The position numbers and the translations under genes were made by a program. Of a stretch of DNA of 42,819 nt, positions 23,336-30,412 are shown in pieces. Where the stretch lies: contig JAZNTB010000001.1 of NCBI GenBank assembly GCA_045591565.1, positions 1-42,819 of the forward strand, written 5' to 3'. Within the stretch, counting starts at the first letter, position 1; each line of letters begins with the position of its first letter. Source of the stretch: UBA1738 sp045591565. GTDB lineage: Bacteria > Bacillota > Clostridia > UBA1381. The notes below the pieces were generated by a model. That model was not told the DNA's origin and did no database searches. It saw only the letters and a list, made by a program, of their open reading frames with translations.

Positions 23336-24367
23336 ATGGCAGTTAAAGTTGCAATTAACGGTTTTGGACGCATCGGCCGTCTGGCATTCAGACAGATGTT
23401 TGGTGCAGAGGGATATGAAATTGTTGCTATCAACGATTTAACAGATCCGAAAATGCTCGCTAACCTCTTGAAGTATGATACAGCTCAGGGCGGTTACTGC
23501 GGAACAATCGGTGAGGGCTTACACACTGTTGAAGCAGGCGAAGGCTCAATCACAGTTGACGGTAAGAAAATCACAATTTATGCTGAAAAGGACGCAAAAG
23601 ACCTTCCTTGGGGCGAACTTGGCGTAGATGTTGTACTTGAGTGTACAGGCTTCTACTGCTCAAAGGCTAAGTCACAGGCTCACATTGATGCAGGTGCTAA
23701 GAAGGTTGTAATTTCTGCTCCTGCAGGTAACGATCTTCCAACAGTTGTATTCAGCGTAAACGAAGATACATTAACAGCTGACGATACAATCATTTCAGCA
23801 GCTTCTTGTACAACAAACTGCCTGGCTCCTATGGCAAAGGCATTAAATGACTACGCAGCTATCCAGTCAGGTATCATGTCAACAATCCACGCATACACTG
23901 GCGACCAGATGATTCTTGACGGCCCACACAGAAAGGGTGACCTTCGTCGTGCAAGAGCGGGTGCTGCAAACATCGTTCCTAACTCAACAGGTGCTGCAAA
24001 GGCTATCGGTCTTGTAATTCCTGAGCTTAACGGCAAGCTTATCGGATCAGCTCAGAGAGTTCCTGTTCCAACAGGTTCAACAACAATTTTAACAGCAGTT
24101 GTTAAGGGCACAGATGTTACTGTTGAAGGCATCAACGCAGCTATGAAGGCAGCAGCTTCAGAAAGCTTTGGCTACAATGAGGACCAGATCGTATCTTCAG
24201 ATGTTATCGGTATGAGATACGGCTCACTCTTTGATGCTACTCAGACAATGGTATCAAAGGTAGCTGATGACCTTTACGAAGTACAGGTTGTTTCTTGGTA
24301 TGATAACGAAAATTCATACACAAGCCAGATGGTTAGAACAATTAAGTACTTTGCAGAGCTTAACTAA
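23336..24367 (+). CDS. gap: Glyceraldehyde-3-phosphate dehydrogenase
   Basis: This glycolytic enzyme oxidises glyceraldehyde-3-phosphate with NAD and phosphate. The 343-residue product starts MAVKVAINGFGRIGRLAFRQ. The catalytic cysteine motif SAASCTTNCLAPMAK centres on Cys158, and the family blocks GDLRRARAGAANIVP and WYDNENSYTSQMVRT are present. ATG 23336 is preceded by TGGAGGAATTTTAAC. A start at 23315 would add seven non-conserved residues and is rejected. Codon use is noticeably biased toward a few codons, as expected for a highly expressed gene. Flanked by its own promoter and terminator. Confidence 0.98.
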   Translation: MAVKVAINGFGRIGRLAFRQMFGAEGYEIVAINDLTDPKMLANLLKYDTAQGGYCGTIGEGLHTVEAGEGSITVDGKKITIYAEKDAKDLPWGELGVDVVLECTGFYCSKAKSQAHIDAGAKKVVISAPAGNDLPTVVFSVNEDTLTADDTIISAASCTTNCLAPMAKALNDYAAIQSGIMSTIHAYTGDQMILDGPHRKGDLRRARAGAANIVPNSTGAAKAIGLVIPELNGKLIGSAQRVPVPTGSTTILTAVVKGTDVTVEGINAAMKAAASESFGYNEDQIVSSDVIGMRYGSLFDATQTMVSKVADDLYEVQVVSWYDNENSYTSQMVRTIKYFAELN

Positions 24368-24378
24368 TCATAATAAAT

Positions 24379-24409
24379 TAACCGGCACGGAAAACCGTGC
24401 CGGTTTTTT
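24379..24409 (+). terminator. Intrinsic terminator after gap
   Basis: A perfect 10-bp GC-rich stem, ACCGGCACGG (24381-24390) with CCGTGCCGGT (24395-24404), has loop AAAA and a T-run. Strong stop for the gap transcript. Confidence 0.95.
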
Positions 24410-24442
24410 GTATGAAAAGGGTAGTAAAAAAAGCTAATATCA

Positions 24443-24480
24443 CAAAACAGAGATGCCGCAGCATCTCTGTTTTGTTTTGT
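24443..24480. terminator. Second hairpin, orphan or tandem terminator
   Basis: A perfect 14-bp stem, CAAAACAGAGATGC (24443-24456) and its complement (24461-24474), has loop CGCA and is followed by TTTTGT. It lies only 34 bases after the gap terminator with no gene in between. It could be a backup terminator for gap or the end of a transcript coming from the right on the other strand. Confidence 0.6.
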
Positions 24481-24616
24481 ATTCTAAAAGGAGGTCGGTG
24501 GAGATAGACCCCCGTGCGCATTTTTTAAGGAAATAAAAAAGCTTCTGATAGAATCCCCGCCTGCGGGCGTAGGATTTTTGTTATTCCGTCGTTGCTAAAC
24601 GCAATTTCCTGCATAA
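24481..24616. other. Structured intergenic stretch without a clear gene
   Basis: I see no convincing gene. The stretch has an inverted repeat: TGCGCATTTTTTAAGGAAAT near 24517-24536 against ATTTCCT and AAAAAATGCGCA near 24604-24630, with a short insertion. A small inner hairpin lies around 24560-24585 (AATCC with GGATT). A 12-codon open frame behind GGAGG and a 35-codon frame are too short to call. It may be a dispersed intergenic repeat or part of the RNA locus to its right. Confidence 0.35.
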
Positions 24617-24650
24617 TAAAAAATGCGCAGTTCTTTGCAGAACTACGCAC
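24617..24650 (-). terminator. Terminator of the long-hairpin RNA
   Basis: Reverse-strand stem of 11 bp (24649-24639 with 24634-24624, one G-U-type pair), loop GCAA, then TTTTTTATT. The forward strand has no T-run here, so it acts leftward. Confidence 0.8.
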
Positions 24651-24804
24651 CAAAAAACGCAGTGACTCATGTTCCGCAAAGGTTACCACACACTTTTACT
24701 AACAACTTCTTTTACAGAGATGTCACGAACAAAGAGTATACGCTTTTTGCATAGCAATACTCTGTAAAAGAATGATTGTTATTAAAAAATAAAAGTATGT
24801 GGTG
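24617..24804 (-). ncRNA. Candidate 6S-like or novel long-hairpin RNA
   Basis: On the reverse strand a promoter (-35 TAGACA at 24838-24833, -10 TATTAT at 24815-24810, 17-base spacer) predicts an RNA starting near 24804. Its two halves pair over a long distance. CCACATACTTTTA pairs with TAAAAGTGTGTGG, TAACAA with TTGTTA, and TTCTTTTACAG with CTGTAAAAGAA, with small internal loops between and a larger apical region. The transcript ends at a strong terminator: TGCGTAGTTCT, loop GCAA, AGAACTGCGCA, then TTTTTTATT. At about 188 bases with a long bulged rod, it resembles 6S RNA, which binds RNA polymerase. A 6S covariance match was not possible here, so the family is tentative. Confidence 0.5.
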
Positions 24805-24809
24805 ACTAT

Positions 24810-24838
24810 ATAATATCACAAAATTCAAGATTTGTCTA
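24810..24838 (-). promoter_or_regulatory. Promoter of the long-hairpin RNA
   Basis: Reverse strand TAGACA (24838-24833), 17-base spacer, TATTAT (24815-24810). It lies just after the rnpB terminator, so the RNA is an independent transcript. Confidence 0.55.
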
Positions 24839-24883
24839 CAAAAATCATTCCACATAATAATACATTTTTCTTTATTTTGAGAT

Positions 24884-24912
24884 AAAAAAGACTGCAGCGG
24901 TTGCTGCAGCCG
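24884..24912 (-). terminator. Terminator of rnpB
   Basis: On the reverse strand GGCTGCAGC pairs with GCTGCAGTC around AACC and is followed by TTTTTT. It lies about a dozen bases beyond the predicted mature 3' end of RNase P RNA. Confidence 0.85.
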
Positions 24913-24923
24913 TAGTTTTAAAT

Positions 24924-25258
24924 AAATGAGCAAGTCTATAAGCCGGGTTCTGTATCGGACGGTCATCTATCTGTGGCGAGGGGTTACCCCCTGCGCTCAA
25001 GCCATCATTCGCACAATGCCGAGCAGGCTTTACTGCGCTGTCGATGTTGCTCCGGGTGGGGTTTACACGGGAATTCAGTTACCATCTTCCCTGTGAGCTC
25101 TTACCTCACATTTCCACACTTACCGAAAATCGGCGTTTATTTTCTGTTGCACTATCCTTGGAGTCGCCTCCACCGGCCGTTAACCGGCACCCTTGCTCTT
25201 TGGAGCCCGGACTTTCCTCACGCACCTTGCGGTACCCGCGACCGTCTGACTTACTCAA
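24924..25258 (-). ncRNA. rnpB: RNase P RNA, bacterial class A-type
   Basis: This is the catalytic RNA of RNase P, which matures tRNA 5' ends. On the reverse strand the conserved core GAGGAAAGTCCGGGCTCC lies near the 5' end and ACAGAACCCGGCTTATAGAC near the 3' end. Both are signatures of bacterial RNase P RNA. The ends pair as helix P1: TGAGTAAGTC with GACTTGCTCA. The segment GAGCGCAGGGGGTAACCCC and the central GAGGTAAGAGCTCAC region also fit. Length about 335. A perfect promoter and a terminator flank it. Ends are estimated to within a few bases. Confidence 0.96.
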
Positions 25259-25263
25259 TGGTT

Positions 25264-25292
25264 ATTATAATATATTTTTTTCCGCGTGTCAA
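25264..25292 (-). promoter_or_regulatory. Perfect consensus promoter of rnpB
   Basis: Reverse strand TTGACA (25292-25287) and TATAAT (25269-25264) with 17 bases between. The predicted start falls at helix P1 of the RNA, supporting the 5' end estimate. Confidence 0.85.
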
Positions 25293-25331
25293 GCGAGCCT
25301 TTAGAGCGGGAGAAAAGCGCTCAAAAAACTA

Positions 25332-25360
25332 TGGACTTTTCCCTGATTTTGGTATATAAT
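25332..25360 (+). promoter_or_regulatory. Promoter of the leucine-rich repeat protein
   Basis: TGGACT (25332-25337), 17-base spacer, TATAAT (25355-25360), about 35 bases before the start codon. It is divergent from rnpB. Confidence 0.6.
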
Positions 25361-25394
25361 TATAAATATGATTTAAAATGAGGGAGAGTTTGCT

Positions 25395-27500
25395 ATGAAA
25401 AGGTTTATAAAAATGCTGTTAGTGGCGACAACGGCCTTTCTGTGCTTTGCCACAGCCGCACATGCAGAAACAGTTACAAGCGGAATTTATACCCTGCAAA
25501 CAAGCGGTACAACTGCAAAAATAACAAAGGCGGATTTTGAAGGTATGGCGGGATGGGATGTTCCGCTTACACCACCAAATCAAATTGGAGGATATACCAT
25601 AACCGGAATAGGGGGCTATGCTTTTTCAAATTGCAAGTACCTAAAAACGGTGGTATTGCCGGATTCGGTAACTTCTCTTGACGAATACGCTCTTTGCGGA
25701 GTTCAGAATGTAACGCTGGGAAGCGGACTTAAGACGATTGCAGACGGTGCTTTTTCCTCAACGGGTTCAAATTATGTGAAAAGCATTACTCTTAGCAGCT
25801 CAAACCGCAATCTGTCCATAAAGGACGGCGTGCTTTATGACTACAACAAAACAAGATTAATCTATAACTTTGGCAATACAAGTTCGCTTGTAATTCCAAG
25901 CACGGTTAAGGAAATCGCAGGAAAAGCATTTAAAATGCCGAATGTATCACCGATTGAAACGGTTAAGTCGGTAACAATTCCGGCATCGGTTGAAACAATA
26001 GGAAACGAGGCATTTTATAATTGCGAACAACTGCAGACTGTGACAATTCAAGGAAACGGTCTTATATATCTCAGGGACGATGCATTTGCATGGTGTGATT
26101 TAAAAAGCATTTCGGTTCCCGATTCGGTCGTATATCTCGGGGAAAGCGTGTTCGTTGGTAACCAAAATATGACTTCAGCAAAAATACCGAGCAATATAAC
26201 ATACATAAAAACAGGACTGTTTGAAGGCTGCGAAAAACTTGTTGATTTTAAGATTCCGGAAACCGTAACATCGATTGGCAGCTATGCTTTCTGCGATTGT
26301 ATATCTCTTCCGGTAAAATCTCTGCCGAGCGGACTTACAAGCCTTGGTGACTGTGTATTCTATAACTGTGATTCGATTACCGATGTGGATTTGGGGGAGA
26401 ACTTGACTTATCTTGGCTCAAGTGCATTTAGATACTGTGATAAGTTGGAAACTGTACGCATTTCTCCTAAAATCACAACGCTTAATTCATGGGCATTTCA
26501 GTACTGCCCGGCGCTTAAAAATGTGTATATGCCGGAAGGGATAACTGCCATGAATGACGGAGTTTTCAAGGGCTGTACAGCTTTGGAGTCGATTGAAATT
26601 CCATCAACTCTTACATACATAAATGCCAGCACCTTTGAAGGCTGCGAGTCGCTAAAAAGTGTAAAGCTGCATGATGGACTGAAAAAAATATACAAAGCTG
26701 CATTCAAGGGTTGCACTTCACTTAGTGATATAGAACTTCCGGACGGTATGGAGATGTTGGGAATGAACGCCTTTGAGGGTTGTACCTCGCTTACGGAAAT
26801 AACAATTCCGTCGGGAATCACATCGGTTGCAGCCAGCATCTTCTCGGGATGTACGGCGCTTGAGAGCGTAACTCTTCCGTCAGGGGTGACTTCTGTGGGA
26901 ATATCAGCGTTTGATGGCTGTACAGCGTTTGCCGATGTGTATTTTAAAGGCACAGAGGAAGCATGGAACGGAATCAGCATTGAAACAGGAAATGATGCAC
27001 TTCTGGCAGCGAACAAGCATTTTTATATGGGTACTGTGAATTATTATGATTCTGCCGATGCGCTCAGCGGCAAGGCGGTTGATATATACAGCGGAACTGC
27101 TGATATGACTGCACCGACGCGCTCAAAGCTCGGATGCGAATTCCTTGGCTGGGCAACGGTATCGGGTTCTTCTGAGGTCATATATAAGCCGGGCGATTCT
27201 CTTGGCGGAATTGCTGATGGAACAGCGCTTTATGGGGTTTGGGCAAAGACGGCTTACACGACAACCACGCCGTTTGACAGCAACTATTTTATAATTGCTC
27301 CGACGGGAATTCCGAATGGCAGCAGGATAACCTTTGCAGCATACAAAGAGGGAACTCTCGTTTATGTGAGAAGTATAGAAAACAAAAATACACAAATTCC
27401 ATGCTATATAGACAAGGATTATGATACAATCAAGGTTTTTGCCTGGGATGGATTGGGAACAGTAAAACCACTGTGCGAGGCTGAAATTCCTGAAATATAA
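25395..27500 (+). CDS. Secreted BspA-type leucine-rich repeat protein
   Basis: This 701-residue exported protein has a signal peptide (about 1-24). A long array of BspA/LRR_5 repeats follows at about 60-540, each of roughly 23 residues with the core pattern IxxxAFxxCxxLxxVxIPxxVxxI. The repeats give a curved solenoid used by surface adhesins. After the array a segment with FLGWATVSGSSEVIYKPGD and ALYGVWAK (about 555-620) matches the Listeria-Bacteroides (InlB B-type) repeat. No sortase or SLH anchor is seen, so attachment is unknown. The ribosome site AGGGAGAGTTTGCT fits ATG 25395. A terminator palindrome follows at 27566-27600. Confidence 0.92.
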   Translation: MKRFIKMLLVATTAFLCFATAAHAETVTSGIYTLQTSGTTAKITKADFEGMAGWDVPLTPPNQIGGYTITGIGGYAFSNCKYLKTVVLPDSVTSLDEYALCGVQNVTLGSGLKTIADGAFSSTGSNYVKSITLSSSNRNLSIKDGVLYDYNKTRLIYNFGNTSSLVIPSTVKEIAGKAFKMPNVSPIETVKSVTIPASVETIGNEAFYNCEQLQTVTIQGNGLIYLRDDAFAWCDLKSISVPDSVVYLGESVFVGNQNMTSAKIPSNITYIKTGLFEGCEKLVDFKIPETVTSIGSYAFCDCISLPVKSLPSGLTSLGDCVFYNCDSITDVDLGENLTYLGSSAFRYCDKLETVRISPKITTLNSWAFQYCPALKNVYMPEGITAMNDGVFKGCTALESIEIPSTLTYINASTFEGCESLKSVKLHDGLKKIYKAAFKGCTSLSDIELPDGMEMLGMNAFEGCTSLTEITIPSGITSVAASIFSGCTALESVTLPSGVTSVGISAFDGCTAFADVYFKGTEEAWNGISIETGNDALLAANKHFYMGTVNYYDSADALSGKAVDIYSGTADMTAPTRSKLGCEFLGWATVSGSSEVIYKPGDSLGGIADGTALYGVWAKTAYTTTTPFDSNYFIIAPTGIPNGSRITFAAYKEGTLVYVRSIENKNTQIPCYIDKDYDTIKVFAWDGLGTVKPLCEAEIPEI

Positions 27501-27565
27501 TTTATCAGTTTTTGCCCGAAAGGGAATTATAAGATATAATCTTGTTGTAATGAGATTTAGACAGC

Positions 27566-27600
27566 AAAAAGCCGTTCAATATATATTGAACGGCTTTTTT
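27566..27600. terminator. Bidirectional terminator palindrome
   Basis: AAAAGCCGTTCAATAT with its exact complement forms a 16-bp perfect palindrome with A-run on the left and T-run on the right. It ends the leucine-rich-repeat gene rightward and tRNA-Thr leftward, directly touching the tRNA 3' CCA. Confidence 0.9.
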
Positions 27601-27675
27601 GGAGCTGGTGACGAGACTTGAACTTGCGACCTGCGCATTACGAATGCGCTGCTCTACCGACTGAGCTACACCAGC
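27600..27675 (-). tRNA. tRNA-Thr (anticodon CGT)
   Basis: A complete cloverleaf on the reverse strand. The acceptor GCTGGTG pairs with CACCAGC, and the discriminator T and CCA are encoded. The D arm is AGCTCAGTCGGTAGAGCA. The anticodon stem GCGCA/TGCGC holds loop TTCGTAA, anticodon CGT (reads ACG, threonine). The T arm contains GTTCAAGTC. 76 bases. It lies between two terminators, so it is its own small transcription unit or processed from one. Confidence 0.96.
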
Positions 27676-27679
27676 AGAT

Positions 27680-27709
27680 GAAAAAAGAAAGTTTGCACTT
27701 TCTTTTTTC
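27680..27709. terminator. Terminator after yqeY
   Basis: A perfect 13-bp stem, GAAAAAAGAAAGT (27680-27692) with its complement (27697-27709), loop TTGC. It has T-runs within the arms and acts on the leftward rpsU-yqeY transcript before the tRNA. Confidence 0.75.
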
Positions 27710-27717
27710 TAAAGTTA

Positions 27718-28161
27718 TTATACTAATAATTTTTTTGCGACTTCGTTTATCATACGACCGTCGGCACGGCCGACTGTCTTTGCCTTGGCTGCCGCCATTA
27801 CCTTGCCCATATCCTTTATGGACGAAGCGCCAAGCTCTGCGATTATTTCCTTAACAATCGCACAAAGCTCGTCCTCTGTCAGCTGCTTTGGCAGATATTC
27901 CATCAAAACATCCATTTCCGCCTTTAAGTTGGCGATTAAATCGTCTCGGCCACTCTTTTCATAATCAGGGAGAGAGTCCTTGCGCTGCTTTAACTGCTTC
28001 GCAATTACCTCTAAAACGCCATTGTCATCAAGAGTTACCTTATTATCCTTTTCAAACTGCAGTACACCGGCTCTGACCATCTGTACTACATTTTTGCGGA
28101 TTACATTTTTATCCTTCATCGCTGACTTCAAATCGTCAGCAAGTCTTTCTTTGAGTGTCAT
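27718..28161 (-). CDS. yqeY: GatB/YqeY-domain protein
   Basis: This 147-residue protein matches the stand-alone YqeY family, related to the C-terminal tRNA-binding domain of the GatB amidotransferase subunit. Typical segments are LKERLADDLKSAMKDKN at the start, RKDSLPDYEKSGRDDL in the middle and MGKVMAAAKAKTVGRADGRM near the end. It follows rpsU by 11 bases, the conserved rpsU-yqeY order of Firmicutes. A role in translation is assumed from this linkage. No direct function is established. Confidence 0.93.
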   Translation of the reverse strand: MTLKERLADDLKSAMKDKNVIRKNVVQMVRAGVLQFEKDNKVTLDDNGVLEVIAKQLKQRKDSLPDYEKSGRDDLIANLKAEMDVLMEYLPKQLTEDELCAIVKEIIAELGASSIKDMGKVMAAAKAKTVGRADGRMINEVAKKLLV

Positions 28162-28172
28162 ACGACCAATCC

Positions 28173-28349
28173 TTATTTGAACTTTCTCTTACGAGCAGCC
28201 TCGGATTTCTTCTTGCGCTTTACGCTTGGCTTTTCGTAGTGTTCGCGTTTTCTTATTTCTGACATAACGCCTGACTTTGCGCACTGACGCTTAAATCTTC
28301 TAAGAGCGCTGTCAAGTGTTTCATTTTCTTTTACACGAATTTCTGACAT
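28173..28349 (-). CDS. rpsU: 30S ribosomal protein S21
   Basis: S21 is a small basic protein of the 30S subunit linked to translation initiation. The product reads MSEIRVKENETLDSALRRFK and ends with a basic tail (KRKKKSEAARKRKFK), 58 residues as expected. The start is the ATG at 28349, with GGAGGGAGGGAAATAC upstream. A longer reading from 28421 is rejected because the added residues are not S21-like and start above that strong site. It is followed by yqeY in one operon. Confidence 0.97.
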   Translation of the reverse strand: MSEIRVKENETLDSALRRFKRQCAKSGVMSEIRKREHYEKPSVKRKKKSEAARKRKFK

Positions 28350-28438
28350 TTGTATTTCCCTCCCTCCGGCAAAACAATTTCCGGCTGTTTGATGGATAAT
28401 GGAAAAATATGATATTCTCATAATTACCCACTTTAACC

Positions 28439-28468
28439 ATTATAACTTATTCTATATATAATTGTCAA
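28439..28468 (-). promoter_or_regulatory. Promoter of rpsU-yqeY
   Basis: Reverse strand TTGACA (28468-28463) and TATAAT (28444-28439) are separated by 18 bases. Leader of about 80 bases to the rpsU start. Confidence 0.7.
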
Positions 28469-28544
28469 GTTTTTTGAAAATATTTATACCGAAAAAAATT
28501 AAATGGTACGAAAATACGCAAAAGCAGGTCGATTTTTTTGCAGG

Positions 28545-28889
28545 TCAGCCTGCCGGCCAAAGGAATTTTCTTCCGCCGGTTAAGTGGAAGTGCATATGCT
28601 TGACGGTCTGCAGACCGTCCTCGCCGCAGTTATTTACTACGCGGTAGCCGCTATCTGCAAAGCCCAGCTCCTTTGCAATCTTTGGTATTACCTCAAAAAT
28701 TCTGGCAATATAAGCAGAATTTTCGCCCGTTACATCATTTGCAGATTCGAAATGAAGCTTCGGGATTATCACAATATGGTGCGGTGCCTGAGGTGCGATG
28801 TCGTTAAAAGCATATACCATATCGTCCTCGTATACCTTTTCAGACGGAATTTCCCCCTTTATTATTTTACAAAACAAGCAATCCTCCAT
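28545..28889 (-). CDS. HIT-family (HinT-like) nucleotide-binding protein
   Basis: HIT proteins are small nucleotide hydrolases, typically purine nucleoside phosphoramidases. The product starts MEDCLFCKIIKGEIPSEKVY (zinc-type Cys pair). It has HIVIIPKLHFESANDV in the middle and the histidine triad KHMHFHLTGGR near its end. At 114 residues it is standard. The start ATG 28889 follows GAAAGGAGAAATAAA. The longer reading starts upstream of the site and is rejected. It begins two bases before the nth stop codon is completed, so the pair is co-transcribed after nth. Confidence 0.95.
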   Translation of the reverse strand: MEDCLFCKIIKGEIPSEKVYEDDMVYAFNDIAPQAPHHIVIIPKLHFESANDVTGENSAYIARIFEVIPKIAKELGFADSGYRVVNNCGEDGLQTVKHMHFHLTGGRKFLWPAG

Positions 28890-28890
28890 T

Positions 28891-29526
28891 TTATTTCTCC
28901 TTTCCGTATGATTTACATACATGTTTTATTTCACAAATTTCACATTTCGGGCGTCTTGCTGTGCAAACAAGCCTTCCGTGACTAACAAACCTATGGCAAA
29001 GTGCAAGCTGCTCCTCGGGCGGAATAAGCTTTTTTAAATCATATTCAATCTTTTCGGGAGTGTCGGAAGAAGTGAGTCCACATCTTCGGGAAAGCCGCAT
29101 ACAATGCGTATCGACAACCACCGCAGGCTTTTTAAAAATATCTCCAAGCACAAGATTAGCGGTTTTTCTGCCGGTGCCGGGAAGAGTCAAAAGATCCTCC
29201 ATTGTGTCCGGAACCTCGCCGCCGAAGTGCTCTAATAGCCGTTGGCAGCAAAGTATAATATTCTTTGCCTTGTTCCTGAAAAAGCCGATGGAACGGATGT
29301 CCTCGCAAAGCTCCTCGTAGTCGGCGTTTGCAAAGGCCGCAGCGTCGGGGTACTTTTTGAAAAGCGTTTCTGTTACAATATTGACCCGGGCATCTGTACA
29401 TTGCGCCGACATCTGCGTCGCAATCAGCATTTGCACCGGAGTTTCGTAATTAAGTGTGCACTTTACATGGGGATATGAAGATTTCAAAGTTTCAATTATT
29501 ACTTTTGCGCGTTCTTTTTTTGTCAT
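28891..29526 (-). CDS. nth: Endonuclease III, DNA glycosylase/AP lyase
   Basis: Endonuclease III removes oxidised pyrimidines and nicks abasic sites in base-excision repair. The 211-residue product has the helix-hairpin-helix LPGTGRKTANLVLGD (its lysine is the catalytic one). The catalytic Asp lies in VVVDTHCMRLSRR, and the C-terminal 4Fe-4S motif is CTARRPKCEICEIKHVC (C-x6-C-x2-C-x5-C). The start is taken at MTKKERAKVI (29526), with an AGGGATTGAAT ribosome site. The longer reading adds about 90 residues of non-family sequence. The HIT gene starts at its stop. Confidence 0.96.
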   Translation of the reverse strand: MTKKERAKVIIETLKSSYPHVKCTLNYETPVQMLIATQMSAQCTDARVNIVTETLFKKYPDAAAFANADYEELCEDIRSIGFFRNKAKNIILCCQRLLEHFGGEVPDTMEDLLTLPGTGRKTANLVLGDIFKKPAVVVDTHCMRLSRRCGLTSSDTPEKIEYDLKKLIPPEEQLALCHRFVSHGRLVCTARRPKCEICEIKHVCKSYGKEK

Positions 29527-29599
29527 ATTCAATCCCTCCGTTTCAATAATTAGATTATACCTTGTTTTTTTATTTTTTTCAACATAAAAAATAAAATAG

Positions 29600-29628
29600 T
29601 TGCTTTTACCGGCAGGATGTGTTATAAT
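29600..29628 (+). promoter_or_regulatory. Promoter of the Wzz-kinase pair
   Basis: TTGCTT (29600-29605) and TATAAT (29623-29628) have a 17-base spacer, leaving a leader of about 75 bases before the Wzz-like gene. Divergent from nth. Confidence 0.65.
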
Positions 29629-29713
29629 TAAGATATAGACTGAGTTACTGCGCCTTGATTTTGAATGTGTGTAAAAACAAGGCTTTGGAAGAAAAGAACA
29701 GGAGATGATTTTT

Positions 29714-30412
29714 TTGAGAGAACAGCTCAGTATAATGGATATCATAGATATGATGATTCGCAGATGGTGGATTCTTGCGATAGCTGCTCTAAGCATGAGC
29801 ATAGCTGCATTTACTTATACGCAAATATTTATTGACCCGCTTTACCGATCGGAAGGGGCACTTTATGTTAATGCGCAGAGAACGCAAAACACAGATATAA
29901 CACAGGGCGGTCTTGCAGCATCAAAGTCATTTGTTGACACCTATAAAGAAATCTTAAGTCGTCGTACTTTCCTTGCAAGGGTTGCGGCGGATCTTGACAA
30001 CCGATATACTGCGAATGCTATCGGAAATATGATTACGATGCAGTCTGCAAATGACACAGAGATTCTTGAAATCAAAGTTACCGGAAAGGTTCCGGAGGAT
30101 GTCCAGAAAATTTGTCACAGTGTTCTTGTACAGGCATCAGACGAGCTGGTAAGAGTGGTTAATGCAGGTTCGGTAAAAATTCTTGATGACGGACAAATTC
30201 CAACATCCCCGATTTCACCTAATGTTAAGAAAAACACCTTGATGGGTGTGTTGCTCGGAGTTGTAATCGGTGCACTTATAGTTCTCGTGCTTGAGCTTTT
30301 TGATACCCGTATAAGAAGCCGTGAAGATATTATAAACAGATATGATGAGCCGCTTCTGGGCGAAATACCGGAGCTTATTCCGGCAGTAAAGAAGGCAGGT
30401 GCTAGCGAATGA
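29714..30412 (+). CDS. Wzz-type chain-length/tyrosine-kinase adaptor protein (CapA/YwqC-like)
   Basis: This 232-residue polysaccharide co-polymerase homologue has membrane helices near the start (WWILAIAALSMSIAAFTYTQI) and end (LMGVLLGVVIGALIVLVLEL), with an extracellular helical domain between. The second helix is preceded by the proline segment PTSPISPNVKK that is typical of the family. Such proteins activate the partner tyrosine kinase and set polysaccharide chain length. A TTG start at 29714 is preferred: AGGAG is nine bases upstream, whereas ATG 29705 directly abuts it. Its stop overlaps the kinase start (ATGA). Confidence 0.85.
   Translation: MREQLSIMDIIDMMIRRWWILAIAALSMSIAAFTYTQIFIDPLYRSEGALYVNAQRTQNTDITQGGLAASKSFVDTYKEILSRRTFLARVAADLDNRYTANAIGNMITMQSANDTEILEIKVTGKVPEDVQKICHSVLVQASDELVRVVNAGSVKILDDGQIPTSPISPNVKKNTLMGVLLGVVIGALIVLVLELFDTRIRSREDIINRYDEPLLGEIPELIPAVKKAGASE

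Noticed and set aside
24973..25359. A 128-codon open frame on the forward strand
   Set aside because: It lies antisense across rnpB, whose conserved core, end pairing and promoter are clear. The translation has no recognisable domain.
28525..28561. Terminator after the HIT gene
   Set aside because: GCAGG/CCTGC can pair but no T-run follows on the transcribed strand, and the repeat is a direct GCAGGTC duplication.
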